Translations under genes and position numbers: made by a program | Notes under the pieces: model-generated | Told to the model about the DNA's origin: nothing | The model's database searches: none | Seen by the model: the letters and a program-made list of their open reading frames with translations, nothing else | Shown here: positions 56,475 to 64,000 of the stretch, piece after piece | Position numbering within the stretch: position 1 is the first letter of the stretch | Layout: each line of letters begins with the position of its first letter | Source of the DNA: JANXUC01 sp964619065 | Lineage (GTDB): Bacteria; Acidobacteriota; Terriglobia; Terriglobales; Acidobacteriaceae | Length of the DNA: 64,000 nt | Reading direction: 5' to 3' | Assembly: GCA_964619065.1 (NCBI GenBank) | Contig: CAZUCC010000013.1 | Location: 15,858-79,857 of the forward strand

Positions 56475-57340
56475 TGTTTCCTCATCCCATGCGCCGTAAG
56501 GAAGACGAGCCCGAGCGCCGCTTGCGTCGCGGCCTGTACATTCTCCCGTCGCTTTTTACTTCCGCGAATATCGCCGCCGGATATTACGCGTTGGTGCACA
56601 TCACGCAAGGGTCTTTGGCCGCGCCAGGTCACTTTGATCTGGCCGCCAAGGCGATTGGCTTTGCCGTGGTCTTCGATTCGCTCGACGGCGCGGTCGCCCG
56701 TGCAACCAAAACCAGCAGCGACTTCGGGCGCGAACTCGATTCGCTCGCTGATGTCATCGCGTTTGGCGTGGCTCCGGCGATGCTTGCGTTTTTCTGGGGT
56801 TTTCATTTTCTTCCGGCCGCGACATTGCCTCTGATGCGCCTGCGTCTGGGAGACATCGGCATGGTCGCCAGCTTCGTGTTCCTGATCGCCGGTGCGAGCC
56901 GACTGGCCCGATTCAATATCCAGGTCAATCCCGAGCCCTCGAATCCGGGGCGTCCGGGCAAGAAGTATTTTGTCGGCATGCCAATTCCCGCCGCTGCTGG
57001 AGTTCTTGCGTCGGTCGTGCATTTTGCTAAAGGCGAACCCATCGAACTCTGGTGGCAGGCCGTGCTATGGTGCGCGCTCATGGTTTCGTGCTCATTTTTG
57101 ATGGTGAGCACGTGGCGCTTCTTCAGCATCAAAGGGCTCAAACTCCAGGGCCGCCATCCCTTCCGAGTCATTGTGATCGTGGCGGCGCTCATCGCCGGGG
57201 CTTGGGAGCTTTCGCGGCCCTTCTTGCTCCTGCTGTCCTTGACCTACATGTTCTCCGGTATCCTGTGGCGTCTGCAATGGATCTTCCGGCGGCGTGGACA
57301 ACCGCAACCTCCCTTCCAGGAGGCTTCGCAGGCTTCCTGA
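56471..57340 (+). CDS. pssA: CDP-diacylglycerol-serine O-phosphatidyltransferase
   Basis: A 289-residue CDP-alcohol phosphatidyltransferase making phosphatidylserine, the substrate of the upstream decarboxylase. The catalytic motif D-x2-D-G-x2-A-R-x8-G-x3-D-x3-D is complete in DSLDGAVARATKTSSDFG followed by RELDSLAD. About seven hydrophobic segments follow a basic N-terminus (RRLRRGLYILPSLFTSANI). Start ATG overlaps the psd stop. The family resemblance is to the PssA type II enzymes of Bacillus and most bacteria. Confidence 0.95.
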   Translation: MMFPHPMRRKEDEPERRLRRGLYILPSLFTSANIAAGYYALVHITQGSLAAPGHFDLAAKAIGFAVVFDSLDGAVARATKTSSDFGRELDSLADVIAFGVAPAMLAFFWGFHFLPAATLPLMRLRLGDIGMVASFVFLIAGASRLARFNIQVNPEPSNPGRPGKKYFVGMPIPAAAGVLASVVHFAKGEPIELWWQAVLWCALMVSCSFLMVSTWRFFSIKGLKLQGRHPFRVIVIVAALIAGAWELSRPFLLLLSLTYMFSGILWRLQWIFRRRGQPQPPFQEASQAS

Positions 57341-57354
57341 GCCGGTAGAAAATA

Positions 57355-58431
57355 ATGAGCACGCAGAAAAAACCTAACGGGCACATAGAGCGGGACGCGA
57401 AAACGGGTCTCTACCGGCTCGTGCTGGTAGGCGGAAGTACGCTCAAGGGGAAGGAGATTGCAGAAGTCCTCAATGAGCGCAAGTTTCCTTCCTCGGATGT
57501 GAAGCTGCTGGACGACGATGAGTCGTTGGGGCAACTCGAGATCGTGGGCGATGAAATGACGTTTATCCAAAGCGTGCGTGGGGACCAGTTCGAAAATGCG
57601 GACTTCGCGTTTTTCGCTGGAGATATGCCTACCACGAGCAAGAGTTGGCAATTGGCGCGCGACGCGGGCTGCTCCATTCTCGATCTTTCCTTTGCACTGG
57701 AAGAGGAACCGTCGGCGCGGATACGGTCTCCATGGATCGAGAAGCAACTCGGGCAAGATCTCCAGCTCGAGTTGCAACCTGGGCCGGTCGTCGTCGTTGC
57801 CCATGCTGCCGCCGTTGTATTGGCGCTTCTCGTGCTGCGGGCGCAGTTGGCCGGCAAGGTTCGCAGCGTGGCGGCCACGGTGTTTGAACCCGTCTCCGAG
57901 CGCGGCCGTAAAGGTATCGATGAATTGCAGGAGCAGTCGGTGAATCTGCTCTCGTTCCAGGAATTGCCGCAAGAAGTGTTTGACGCCCGGGTCAGCTTCA
58001 ACCTGGTGCGCCGCTATGGCGAGAAATCGGTGCCTACGATTGAAACAGTGGAGCGGCGAATCGTCAAACACTACCAGCAGATTGCGGGCAAGGATGCGCT
58101 GGTTCCCGCCGTGGCGCTGCTGCAAGCGCCGGTTTTCCATGGGCATTCCTTCATGGTATTTCTCGAGACCGTGGAAACGGTTGCGCTCGGCGACCTGACG
58201 CAAGCATTGCAGGGAGAACATGTAGAGATCGCGCGCGTCGCCGAAGAACCTCCCAGCACGGTAGCGGCTGCGGGACAGGACGAGATTCTAATTTCTGTGA
58301 CCCGGGATGCCAGCAATCCTAAGGGCTTCTGGATCTGGGCGGCAGCGGACAACTTGCGCGTGGCGGCACGCAACGCGGTGGAATGCGCGGAAAGCATGGC
58401 GGCATCGCTTCCCAAAGGGGCCGTTCAGTGA
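57355..58431 (+). CDS. aspartate-semialdehyde dehydrogenase-like protein lacking the catalytic cysteine
   Basis: A 358-residue homolog of the ASADH/USG-1 family. The N-terminal Rossmann region reads VLVGGSTLKGKEIAEVLNER (GxTGxVG is degenerate), and FAFFAGDMPTTSK and ILDLSFA follow the family. Where ASADH has the active-site SNPNC(S/T)T, this protein has GPVVVVAHAAAVVLAL (about 143-158), without Cys. The dimerisation domain is recognisable (VFEPVSERGRKGIDELQEQ; QAPVFHGHSFMVFLE with its His). It is thus a probable pseudoenzyme. It sits 14 bp after pssA and overlaps lptE by four bases, so it belongs to an envelope-lipid operon. Confidence 0.85.
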   Translation: MSTQKKPNGHIERDAKTGLYRLVLVGGSTLKGKEIAEVLNERKFPSSDVKLLDDDESLGQLEIVGDEMTFIQSVRGDQFENADFAFFAGDMPTTSKSWQLARDAGCSILDLSFALEEEPSARIRSPWIEKQLGQDLQLELQPGPVVVVAHAAAVVLALLVLRAQLAGKVRSVAATVFEPVSERGRKGIDELQEQSVNLLSFQELPQEVFDARVSFNLVRRYGEKSVPTIETVERRIVKHYQQIAGKDALVPAVALLQAPVFHGHSFMVFLETVETVALGDLTQALQGEHVEIARVAEEPPSTVAAAGQDEILISVTRDASNPKGFWIWAAADNLRVAARNAVECAESMAASLPKGAVQ

Positions 58432-58952
58432 AGCTGCTCGGCTTGCTCTTCATCCTGCTGGGCGCGGCGATAGGGCTAGGGGGCTGCGGCTATCACACGG
58501 CTGGCAAAGGCAACATCCTCCCCGACCATGTAAAGACAATTGCCATTCCCGCCTTCGTCAACGAAACTCAAACCTACAAGATTGAGCAGATGCTGACGGG
58601 CGCCGTGGTGCGCGAGTTCACCACCCGCGCGAACTACCGGATTGTGCCGAATGCGGATACGGATGCCGACGCAACATTGCGAGGAACGGTTCTTTCAGCT
58701 GCAACCGCGCCGTCCACCTACGATGCAAACACTGGGCGAGTAGCAACCGTGCTGGTGACGGTGAATATGAAGGTTGCGCTGACGGATCGCGACGGAAAAA
58801 TGCTGTACGAGAACGAGCAGTACCAATTCCGCGAGCAGTACCAAGTCTCGCAAGGATTTGCGAGTTTCTTTCAGGAAGACTCTCCGGCGCTGGAACGGTT
58901 GTCGCGAGACTTTGCGCGGACGCTGGTAGCCAACATTCTGGAGGGATTTTAG
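58428..58952 (+). CDS. lptE: LptE-family LPS-assembly lipoprotein
   Basis: A 174-residue outer-membrane lipoprotein. GTG at 58428 overlaps the previous stop. The lipobox is LGGCGYHT with Cys20 as the lipidated residue; the following sequence TIAIPAFVNETQTYKIEQML and LRGTVLSAATAPSTYD matches the LptE fold, which plugs the LptD barrel and helps place LPS in the outer leaflet. The gene directly precedes holA with a one-base overlap, the same neighbourhood as in many Gram-negatives. Confidence 0.9.
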   Translation: MKLLGLLFILLGAAIGLGGCGYHTAGKGNILPDHVKTIAIPAFVNETQTYKIEQMLTGAVVREFTTRANYRIVPNADTDADATLRGTVLSAATAPSTYDANTGRVATVLVTVNMKVALTDRDGKMLYENEQYQFREQYQVSQGFASFFQEDSPALERLSRDFARTLVANILEGF

Positions 58953-60073
58953 TGCGGTCGTTTGCCCAGATGGAACGCTTCGTTACGGAAGTCGAGAAGG
59001 GCAAGCTGCGCCCTGCCTACGTATTCGTGGGCGACGAGGCTTTTTTCCGCCGCCGTTGCCGCGAAGCGATTCTCCAGCATCTGGTGCCTCCCGACATGCG
59101 GGACTTCAGCCTCTATGAGCTGGACTTGGCGGAAACGGATCTGGTGGAAGTTCTCGACCGGGCGCGTACGCCCTCCCTGATGGCGCCGTTTCAAGTGTTC
59201 TTTGTGCGGAGCGTGAAGAACTTGTTCGGCCGTGGATCGAATGACGAGAAGCTGGCGGCGATCGAGGAGTATACGAAGAACCCGAACCCCGATGCAGTGC
59301 TGATTTTCATCGCCGACCATATCTCCATCCCCGCCGATGTTCGGAAAATGGAAATTACAGACAAAGACCGCTATGAGCGTATCCGTGAAGGCATGGGCCC
59401 GTTCTGTGGCATTGTCGAACTGGCGCGTGTGGAGGAAAGTGAGGCCGTGCGCTGGATTGGCGAGTACTGTGCTACCCGCGATGTGAAGATGGACGCCGAC
59501 GCAGCCCGCGAACTCGTCGATGCGCTCGGCGGTGACCTGATGATGGTCTCCAACGAACTCGAAAAGCTCATGTTGTACGTCGGCGAAAAGAAGCGCATCA
59601 CGCTGGGCGACGTCGAAACCATGGTGCTGGCCGCCAAGCAGCGTTCGCTCTATGAGCTGACCGATGCTATCTCCGCCAAGGACCGCACCAAGGCCCTGCT
59701 GGTTCTAGATGCCCTGCTCTCTACAGGCGAAGGCGAAGAGGCCGCCATCGGTCATCTCTATATGCTGGCGAAGACGTTCCGGCAAATGCTGGTGATCCTG
59801 GAGCGCAACGTGCGCGATCAACGCATGCTCTGGGCTGCGTTGTGGCAAGGCTTCCGGGTGCCTCCATTCGCGGCGGAAGACATCATCAAGCAGGCGCGAC
59901 GCTACAAATCAAAGCGTGAGCTGACGCGCGGCATCCGTCTAATCGCAAAGGCCGATCTGGCATTGCGATCGAATCCCGTAAGCCGCCGCATGGTGATGGA
60001 GAAGCTGGTGCTGGATTTATCAGCCGTACCGCAGCCGGAAGTCGGCTGGCAACAGGAAGAGTTGTTAGTCTGA
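58952..60073 (+). CDS. holA: DNA polymerase III subunit delta
   Basis: A 373-residue clamp-loader subunit that opens the beta sliding clamp. The N-terminal KGKLRPAYVFVGDEAFFRRRC is the degenerate AAA+ nucleotide region of HolA, with ISIPADVRKME and the helical lid SNELEKLMLYVG, LAAKQRSLYELTDAISAKD and a C-terminal collar domain. The start is GTG at 58952, overlapping the lptE TAG by one base, so expression is coupled to the envelope operon. Length is slightly above the E. coli subunit (343). Confidence 0.92.
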   Translation: MRSFAQMERFVTEVEKGKLRPAYVFVGDEAFFRRRCREAILQHLVPPDMRDFSLYELDLAETDLVEVLDRARTPSLMAPFQVFFVRSVKNLFGRGSNDEKLAAIEEYTKNPNPDAVLIFIADHISIPADVRKMEITDKDRYERIREGMGPFCGIVELARVEESEAVRWIGEYCATRDVKMDADAARELVDALGGDLMMVSNELEKLMLYVGEKKRITLGDVETMVLAAKQRSLYELTDAISAKDRTKALLVLDALLSTGEGEEAAIGHLYMLAKTFRQMLVILERNVRDQRMLWAALWQGFRVPPFAAEDIIKQARRYKSKRELTRGIRLIAKADLALRSNPVSRRMVMEKLVLDLSAVPQPEVGWQQEELLV

Positions 60074-60091
60074 GCTGCTGCAAACGCTAAA

Positions 60092-60313
60092 CTACAAGAG
60101 ATCCAAGAAGTCGTCGACCGACATGCCCGCTGCTCGAATCAAAGCGCGGAGTGTTCCCACCGACAATTCTTTGTGCTGAGGAATTGACAGATTGGCCCGC
60201 TGTCCCGGCTTAGTCATCACTAGATGGCTTCCCACCTGACCCACCTTCTGCCAGCCCGCCTTGCCGAACGCCGTGGCCGCGTCCTTGCCGGAGATGTTGC
60301 CGAGCTTACCCAT
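60092..60313 (-). CDS. hicA: HicA-type mRNA interferase toxin
   Basis: A 73-residue protein of the HicA/YcfA family: ISGKDAATAFGKAGWQKVGQ, the catalytic His in VGSHLVMTKPGQ and the Leu-rich C-terminus VGTLRALIRAAGMSVDDFLDLL. The double-stranded-RNA-binding-like fold cleaves mRNA during stress. It is downstream of hicB on the same strand but separated by 131 bp, while most hicBA pairs touch or overlap. That gap contains a partial copy of the hicB tail. The ribosome site is poor. Confidence 0.9.
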   Translation of the reverse strand: MGKLGNISGKDAATAFGKAGWQKVGQVGSHLVMTKPGQRANLSIPQHKELSVGTLRALIRAAGMSVDDFLDLL

Positions 60314-60444
60314 AAGATCTGTCTATGCGATTCCGCTAGAAAGTCCGACAATAGGGGTTTGCGGCGAGAAAGGCAACGCGATTTGCCTGTAGTTCTGTGA
60401 GAAAGTGGAAGATGCTTATGCAGCAGTACCGTATGAGGAAATGC

Positions 60445-60654
60445 TTATACGGTTACCACGATAGGGGTTTGCTGCGCAGGCATCGAGCGAACAGCCTTCT
60501 GATCTTCGGCCCACATCCAGGCAGTGATGGCTTCCTTAATATTTTCCAGAGCCTCTTTTTCGTCACGACCCTGGGAGACACAGCCTGGAAGAGCAGGACA
60601 TTGAGCCACGATCCAGCCGTCTTCGGCTTTTTCCAATGAAACGTGGAAAATCAT
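60445..60654 (-). CDS. hicB: HicB-type antitoxin
   Basis: A 69-residue single-domain HicB protein: FHVSLEKAEDGWIVAQCPALPGCVSQGRDEKEALENIKEAI is the partial RNase-H-like fold that covers the HicA active site. No DNA-binding domain is attached, so self-repression may need another protein or be absent. It begins 32 bases after the rpsT stop with no terminator seen between, so read-through from the ribosomal gene is likely. The C-terminus ends QTPIVVTV. Confidence 0.88.
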   Translation of the reverse strand: MIFHVSLEKAEDGWIVAQCPALPGCVSQGRDEKEALENIKEAITAWMWAEDQKAVRSMPAQQTPIVVTV

Positions 60655-60686
60655 CGTCTACGCTTTCCCTCGACGCGAATTTCGAG

Positions 60687-60950
60687 CTACTTGATGGCCT
60701 TGACGCGCGCAGCCAGGCGGCTCTTGTAGCGTCCGGCGGTGTTCTTGTGCAGGACACCCTTCTGGATCGCCTTATCGAGCGCGGAAACGGTCTCGCGGAA
60801 CTGCTTTTCGGCAGCTTCCTTGTTGCCTGCGGCCACGATCTCGCGCATCTTGCGCAGCGCGCCACGCACGCGGGAACGGTTGTTGCGGTTCACTTCGGTC
60901 TTCTTTAAGGTCTGCCGGACGCGCTTCAGCGCCGATACATGGTTCGCCAT
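60687..60950 (-). CDS. rpsT: 30S ribosomal protein S20
   Basis: An 87-residue, very basic helical protein matching bS20: MANHVSALKRVRQTLKKTEV at the N-terminus, NRSRVRGALRKMREIVAAG in the middle and KGVLHKNTAGRYKSRLAARV at the C-terminus. It binds 16S rRNA early in small-subunit assembly. AGGAC lies about ten bases before the ATG. It is divergent from the AAA ATPase gene and appears to share its transcript with hicB-hicA. Confidence 0.97.
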   Translation of the reverse strand: MANHVSALKRVRQTLKKTEVNRNNRSRVRGALRKMREIVAAGNKEAAEKQFRETVSALDKAIQKGVLHKNTAGRYKSRLAARVKAIK

Positions 60951-61059
60951 CTTTACGTAAGTCCTTGTCCTATGGAATGTTGCTCGGTGGGTGCCGAACC
61001 TCTATCTTACGAGAGTCCCCCTTTTAGGTCAAACCTCGCACGGTTTCAAGAAAGCCACA

Positions 61060-62673
61060 ATGGCGGAAGCAATTGACCGGCTGAAGGTTCTGCTAGATTC
61101 CAGTACCCCTATCGTCGTCATGGAGACGGTGGAGGAGGTCCGCGCCGTACGGCTCGTGCGCCTGGCCTGCCAGGGCCTGAACCTCGCCAGCTTTGAATGG
61201 AGCATTGCCAGCGGCCTGGTGCGCTCTGGGATGGCCTCTGGGGCGCATGCAGGCGCAGGTACGGGGGAACTTGGGATCGAACACGGGCTGCCGCCAGGCG
61301 GGTACGCCCAGGACGTCTACGCCGCCATCCAATCGGGCTCGAACATTATTTCCGACACGCGCGATCCAGCGAAGGTTTTAGGGCATCTGGAAGGACTTAC
61401 CGTCGAAGCAGCATTCATTCTAAAGGATTTCCACCGCCACTTGGATGACCCGGTTGTGGTCCGCCGCCTGCGCGACGTGGGGCAGAAATTCCAAACCAAC
61501 CGTCGCACACTCATCCTGACGGCTCCATCGATCAACATTCCGCCGGAACTGGTCAGCCTCGTCGAATATCTCGAGTTGCCTCTGCCAGATAAAGTTCGTT
61601 TACGGCAGATTGTGGACGAAATGCTGGTGCGGATAGGGAAGACACATACCGTCGCCCGTAAGTTGGACACGACAGGGATCGACGCCGTCGTGGCGAATTT
61701 GCGCGGACTCACCGAAGAAGAGTCCGAGCGGGCGGTTTCTCAGGCGCTGGTGACGCGCTATGCCCTTTGTCCTGAAACGATTACGGACATTCTCGACGCC
61801 AAGAAAGCAATGCTGAAGCGTACCGGCATGTTGGACTTCGTGGATACGTCGGAGAACATGGCTGTGATCGGTGGATTGGAGAATCTGAAGAACTGGCTGG
61901 CGTTGCGGCGCGGCGCATGGGACGACAAGGCGCGTGAGTTTGGCCTCGAGCCACCCAAGGGCGTGATCATTTTGGGCGTGCAGGGATGCGGCAAGAGTCT
62001 GTGCGCGCGCGCGGTCGCGGGCGAGTGGAAGCTGCCGCTGGTGAAGTTCGATACGGCCGCCATCTTCGACAAATACATTGGAGAGACGGAGAAGCGCATT
62101 CAGAAGGTCTTCAAAGTCGCCGAGGGTCTGGCGCCGTGCGTGTTGTGGATTGACGAACTGGAAAAGGTCTTTGCCGGGACTGGCGCGGATTCGGCGTCGG
62201 TGGATGCGGGCGTGTCGTCGCGCATGCTGGGATCGTTCCTGGGATGGATGCAGGACCGCAAGACGCCGGTATTCGTGGCGGCGACATCGAACAATGTGAA
62301 CGCGCTGCCGCCCGAACTGATCCGCAAAGGCCGCTTTGACGAGTTATTTTTTGTGGACCTTCCCAACCAGGCCGAGCGGAAACAAATTCTTTCCATCCAA
62401 CTCACGCGGCGGAAGAAGAGTGTTTCAGATTTTGATCTCGATCAAATAGCGCATGCAGCGAGCGGCTACTCCGGCGCGGAGATCGATGCCGCAGTGCAGA
62501 CGGCAATGTATGCATCATTCTCCTTCAAGCAGCCCATGACGACGCAGACTCTGCTCGATGCGCTGTCACAAACCGTTCCCCTCTCGGCAACACGTGCGGA
62601 AGATATTCAAGCGTTGCGCCTGTGGGCGAAGACGCGGGCGGTGCCCGCGTCGTTGAGCGCTGCAAAGAATTAG
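61060..62673 (+). CDS. AAA family ATPase, Ycf46-like
   Basis: A 537-residue AAA protein. The N-terminal 290 residues (TPIVVMETVEEVRAVRLVRL; FILKDFHRHLDDPVVVRRLR; RTLILTAPSINIPPEL) are characteristic of the plastid/cyanobacterial Ycf46 family and contain a degenerate P-loop fold. The C-terminal AAA module has Walker A GVQGCGKSL, Walker B CVLWIDELEK, sensor 1 VAATSN and arginine fingers in PELIRKGRFDELFF. Start ATG 61060 was preferred over GTG 60991 because homology begins there. The function of the family in heterotrophic bacteria is not settled; a CO2- or stress-related role has been suggested for cyanobacteria. It is convergent with the last gene with only 6 bp between stops. Confidence 0.87.
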   Translation: MAEAIDRLKVLLDSSTPIVVMETVEEVRAVRLVRLACQGLNLASFEWSIASGLVRSGMASGAHAGAGTGELGIEHGLPPGGYAQDVYAAIQSGSNIISDTRDPAKVLGHLEGLTVEAAFILKDFHRHLDDPVVVRRLRDVGQKFQTNRRTLILTAPSINIPPELVSLVEYLELPLPDKVRLRQIVDEMLVRIGKTHTVARKLDTTGIDAVVANLRGLTEEESERAVSQALVTRYALCPETITDILDAKKAMLKRTGMLDFVDTSENMAVIGGLENLKNWLALRRGAWDDKAREFGLEPPKGVIILGVQGCGKSLCARAVAGEWKLPLVKFDTAAIFDKYIGETEKRIQKVFKVAEGLAPCVLWIDELEKVFAGTGADSASVDAGVSSRMLGSFLGWMQDRKTPVFVAATSNNVNALPPELIRKGRFDELFFVDLPNQAERKQILSIQLTRRKKSVSDFDLDQIAHAASGYSGAEIDAAVQTAMYASFSFKQPMTTQTLLDALSQTVPLSATRAEDIQALRLWAKTRAVPASLSAAKN

Positions 62674-62679
62674 CTGAAC

Positions 62680-64000
62680 TTACTCCACTCCGTACTTTCC
62701 TATTTCTATCATCCGCTGCGCAACCAACTGTCGCAGGGCGATGGTATTGAAGGGCTCAAACTTGGCCAGGCGGCGGACGATAGCCAGTTGCGTCCGCAGC
62801 ATATCTCCTTCGGCGACGGCGGCTGAGACCTTCTTTGCCGCTGCCTCGACCTTCTCCATGCCTTGCGTCAGGTAGACCTGCGTCATCGCGAGCGCGAGCT
62901 TGGCCGCAGCTTCGCCCCGGCTGGCAAGCAGCTTCTGCGTGCGTGCTAGGCAAGATTCCATGGTGTAGGCTTCGATGATCATGTCAGCGAGGGCGCCGCA
63001 GATCTCCTGCTGATCGACGAGTGTTTGCATGTACTTCTGCGAGGCTGCTCCGGACACGAGGAGCCCCAGCTTCTTGGCGTTGGCTACGATGGCGCGTTCG
63101 GCAGCGAGGGGGCCGTCAAGTTCCTCACCGCTCGGTCCTGACATCACTTCGTCCATGACGCGCTTGATGGCCGGGAGCAGCGCGAGCTGTCCAGACATCG
63201 CGCGTTTGAGCACGAAGCCGGTGATGATCATGCGGTTGATTTCGTTGGTGCCTTCGAAGATGCGGTTGATGCGGGCGTCACGGTAAGCGCGCTCGGCGGG
63301 ATATTCTTCGACAAAGCCGTAGCCGGCGTAGACCTGCACGAATTCGTCGACGACGTAATCCAGCATTTCTGATGCCCACACCTTCACAATCGAACACTCG
63401 ACGGCGTATTCTTCGATGCCTTTGCGGGCCTGGGTCATGGCGTCAGCGGCGGACTTGTCGATCTCGGAAAGCACAGAGTCCATCATGCCGACCGTGCGAT
63501 AAACGATGGATTCGCCGACATAAACGCCGACGGCCTGGTTGGCAAGTTTCTCGCGGATGAGGCCGAAATCCGAAATTGGTTTGTTGAACGCCTTGCGCTG
63601 TTTGGCGTAGGCGATGGTTTGTTCCAGTGCATTGCGCGAGCCTCCGACGGCACTCGCGCCCAGCTTGAAGCGGCCAACATTCAGAATGTTGAAGGCGATG
63701 ACGTGGCCCCTGCCGATTTCTCCGAGGACGTTTTCGACGGGTACCTGGCAATCGCTGAGAATCAGCGGGCAAGTCGACGACCCGCGAATGCCCAGCTTAT
63801 GCTCTTCCTTGCCGATCGACAGGCCGGGGAAGTTTTTCTCGATGAGGAAAGCCGTGAATTTTTCTCCGTCAATCTTGGCGAAGACGGTGAAGAGGTCGGC
63901 GAAGGCGGCGTTGGTGATCCACATCTTCTCGCCGTTCAGCAGGTAGTGTTGGCCGTCGGGAGAAAGCTGGGCGCGGGCGCGGCAGTTGAGAGCGTCGGGG
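62680..64000 (-). CDS. acyl-CoA dehydrogenase with C-terminal extension, 5' end outside window
   Basis: The visible 440 residues cover the middle and C-terminus of an acyl-CoA dehydrogenase; the frame continues off the right edge. Motifs: LLNGEKMWITNAAFADLF, KLGIRGSSTCPLILSDCQVP, the FAD segment RKAFNKPISDFGLIREKLANQ and the catalytic Glu in RIFEGTNEINRM. About 190 residues follow the catalytic Glu (LDGPLAAERAIVANAKKLG onwards), the extra helical domain of VLCAD/ACAD9-type enzymes, which act on long-chain acyl-CoA and often bind the membrane. No adjacent thiolase or hydratase is visible inside the window. Confidence 0.92.
   Translation of the reverse strand, partial: PDALNCRARAQLSPDGQHYLLNGEKMWITNAAFADLFTVFAKIDGEKFTAFLIEKNFPGLSIGKEEHKLGIRGSSTCPLILSDCQVPVENVLGEIGRGHVIAFNILNVGRFKLGASAVGGSRNALEQTIAYAKQRKAFNKPISDFGLIREKLANQAVGVYVGESIVYRTVGMMDSVLSEIDKSAADAMTQARKGIEEYAVECSIVKVWASEMLDYVVDEFVQVYAGYGFVEEYPAERAYRDARINRIFEGTNEINRMIITGFVLKRAMSGQLALLPAIKRVMDEVMSGPSGEELDGPLAAERAIVANAKKLGLLVSGAASQKYMQTLVDQQEICGALADMIIEAYTMESCLARTQKLLASRGEAAAKLALAMTQVYLTQGMEKVEAAAKKVSAAVAEGDMLRTQLAIVRRLAKFEPFNTIALRQLVAQRMIEIGKYGVE

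Noticed and set aside
1..64000. CRISPR arrays, rRNA/tRNA genes, insertion-sequence transposases, prophage genes
   Set aside because: No regularly spaced repeats with unique spacers, no transposase or integrase motif, no phage structural gene and no RNA gene structure were found on reading both strands.

Overview
The window is a GC-rich chromosomal segment that most likely comes from an acidobacterium (Acidobacteriota, Koribacter/Acidobacteriaceae-like). The taxonomic signals are an Oar-like TonB-dependent receptor with an N-terminal carboxypeptidase-regulatory domain, a VWFA protein of the acidobacterial type, a secreted TPR/FG-GAP/ASPIC-UnbV giant, a protein kinase fused to TPRs, and the interspersed inverted repeats whose chance translations read CHPERSEGS / FAPLRMTT. 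LpxB, an MsbA-like exporter and LptE show a Gram-negative envelope. No rRNA, tRNA, CRISPR array, prophage or insertion sequence was recognised. Taxonomy is an inference from gene content only.

Layout. 1-11.2 kb is metabolic and housekeeping: a cut M20 peptidase, an alpha/beta hydrolase, glycerate 2-kinase, an MBL-fold hydrolase, a beta-hydroxyacid dehydrogenase, a GNAT enzyme, prephenate dehydratase, Lon with a HspR-type (HAIR) box, a rhomboid protease and a MoaD-MoaE fusion. 11.2-22.5 kb is rich in surface and regulatory genes: VWA protein, TonB receptor, ArsR/SRPBCC pair with a clear operator, Hfq-like protein, inositol monophosphatase, the TPR-ASPIC giant and a VOC protein. 22.5-39.6 kb holds a permease and a GH2 exo-glycosidase that share a LacI-like operator, a Ser/Thr kinase-TPR receptor, a PpiD-like foldase behind a hairpin-rich gap, amylomaltase, a truncated HADH-like protein, two orphan MacB-type permeases and a secreted clan-A-like glycosidase.

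39.7-47.5 kb is a minus-strand envelope/lipid block: ketoacyl synthase, MsbA-like ABC exporter, SDR, LpxB and an M1-like protein that has lost every zinc ligand. 47.6-55.6 kb carries HemW-like radical SAM protein, a GT39-like transferase, acyl-CoA dehydrogenase, an RHH/MazF-type toxin-antitoxin pair, MeaB plus methylmalonyl-CoA epimerase, TsaB, RimI-like acetyltransferase and a DUF465 protein. 55.8-60.1 kb is a tightly coupled envelope operon: psd, pssA, a cysteine-less ASADH-like protein, lptE, holA. The end has hicA/hicB behind rpsT, a Ycf46-type AAA ATPase and a cut acyl-CoA dehydrogenase.

The strongest second-look items are the dead M1 peptidase, the rewritten pore-loop motif of Lon together with the HAIR box upstream, the shared LacI-like boxes at the permease and GH2 genes, the ASADH pseudoenzyme inside the phospholipid/LPS operon, the MoaD-MoaE fusion with an internal ribosome-binding site, and a recurring promoter layout that predicts leaderless mRNAs. 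I see no single clearly new multi-gene system; most of the window is ordinary acidobacterial chromosome.
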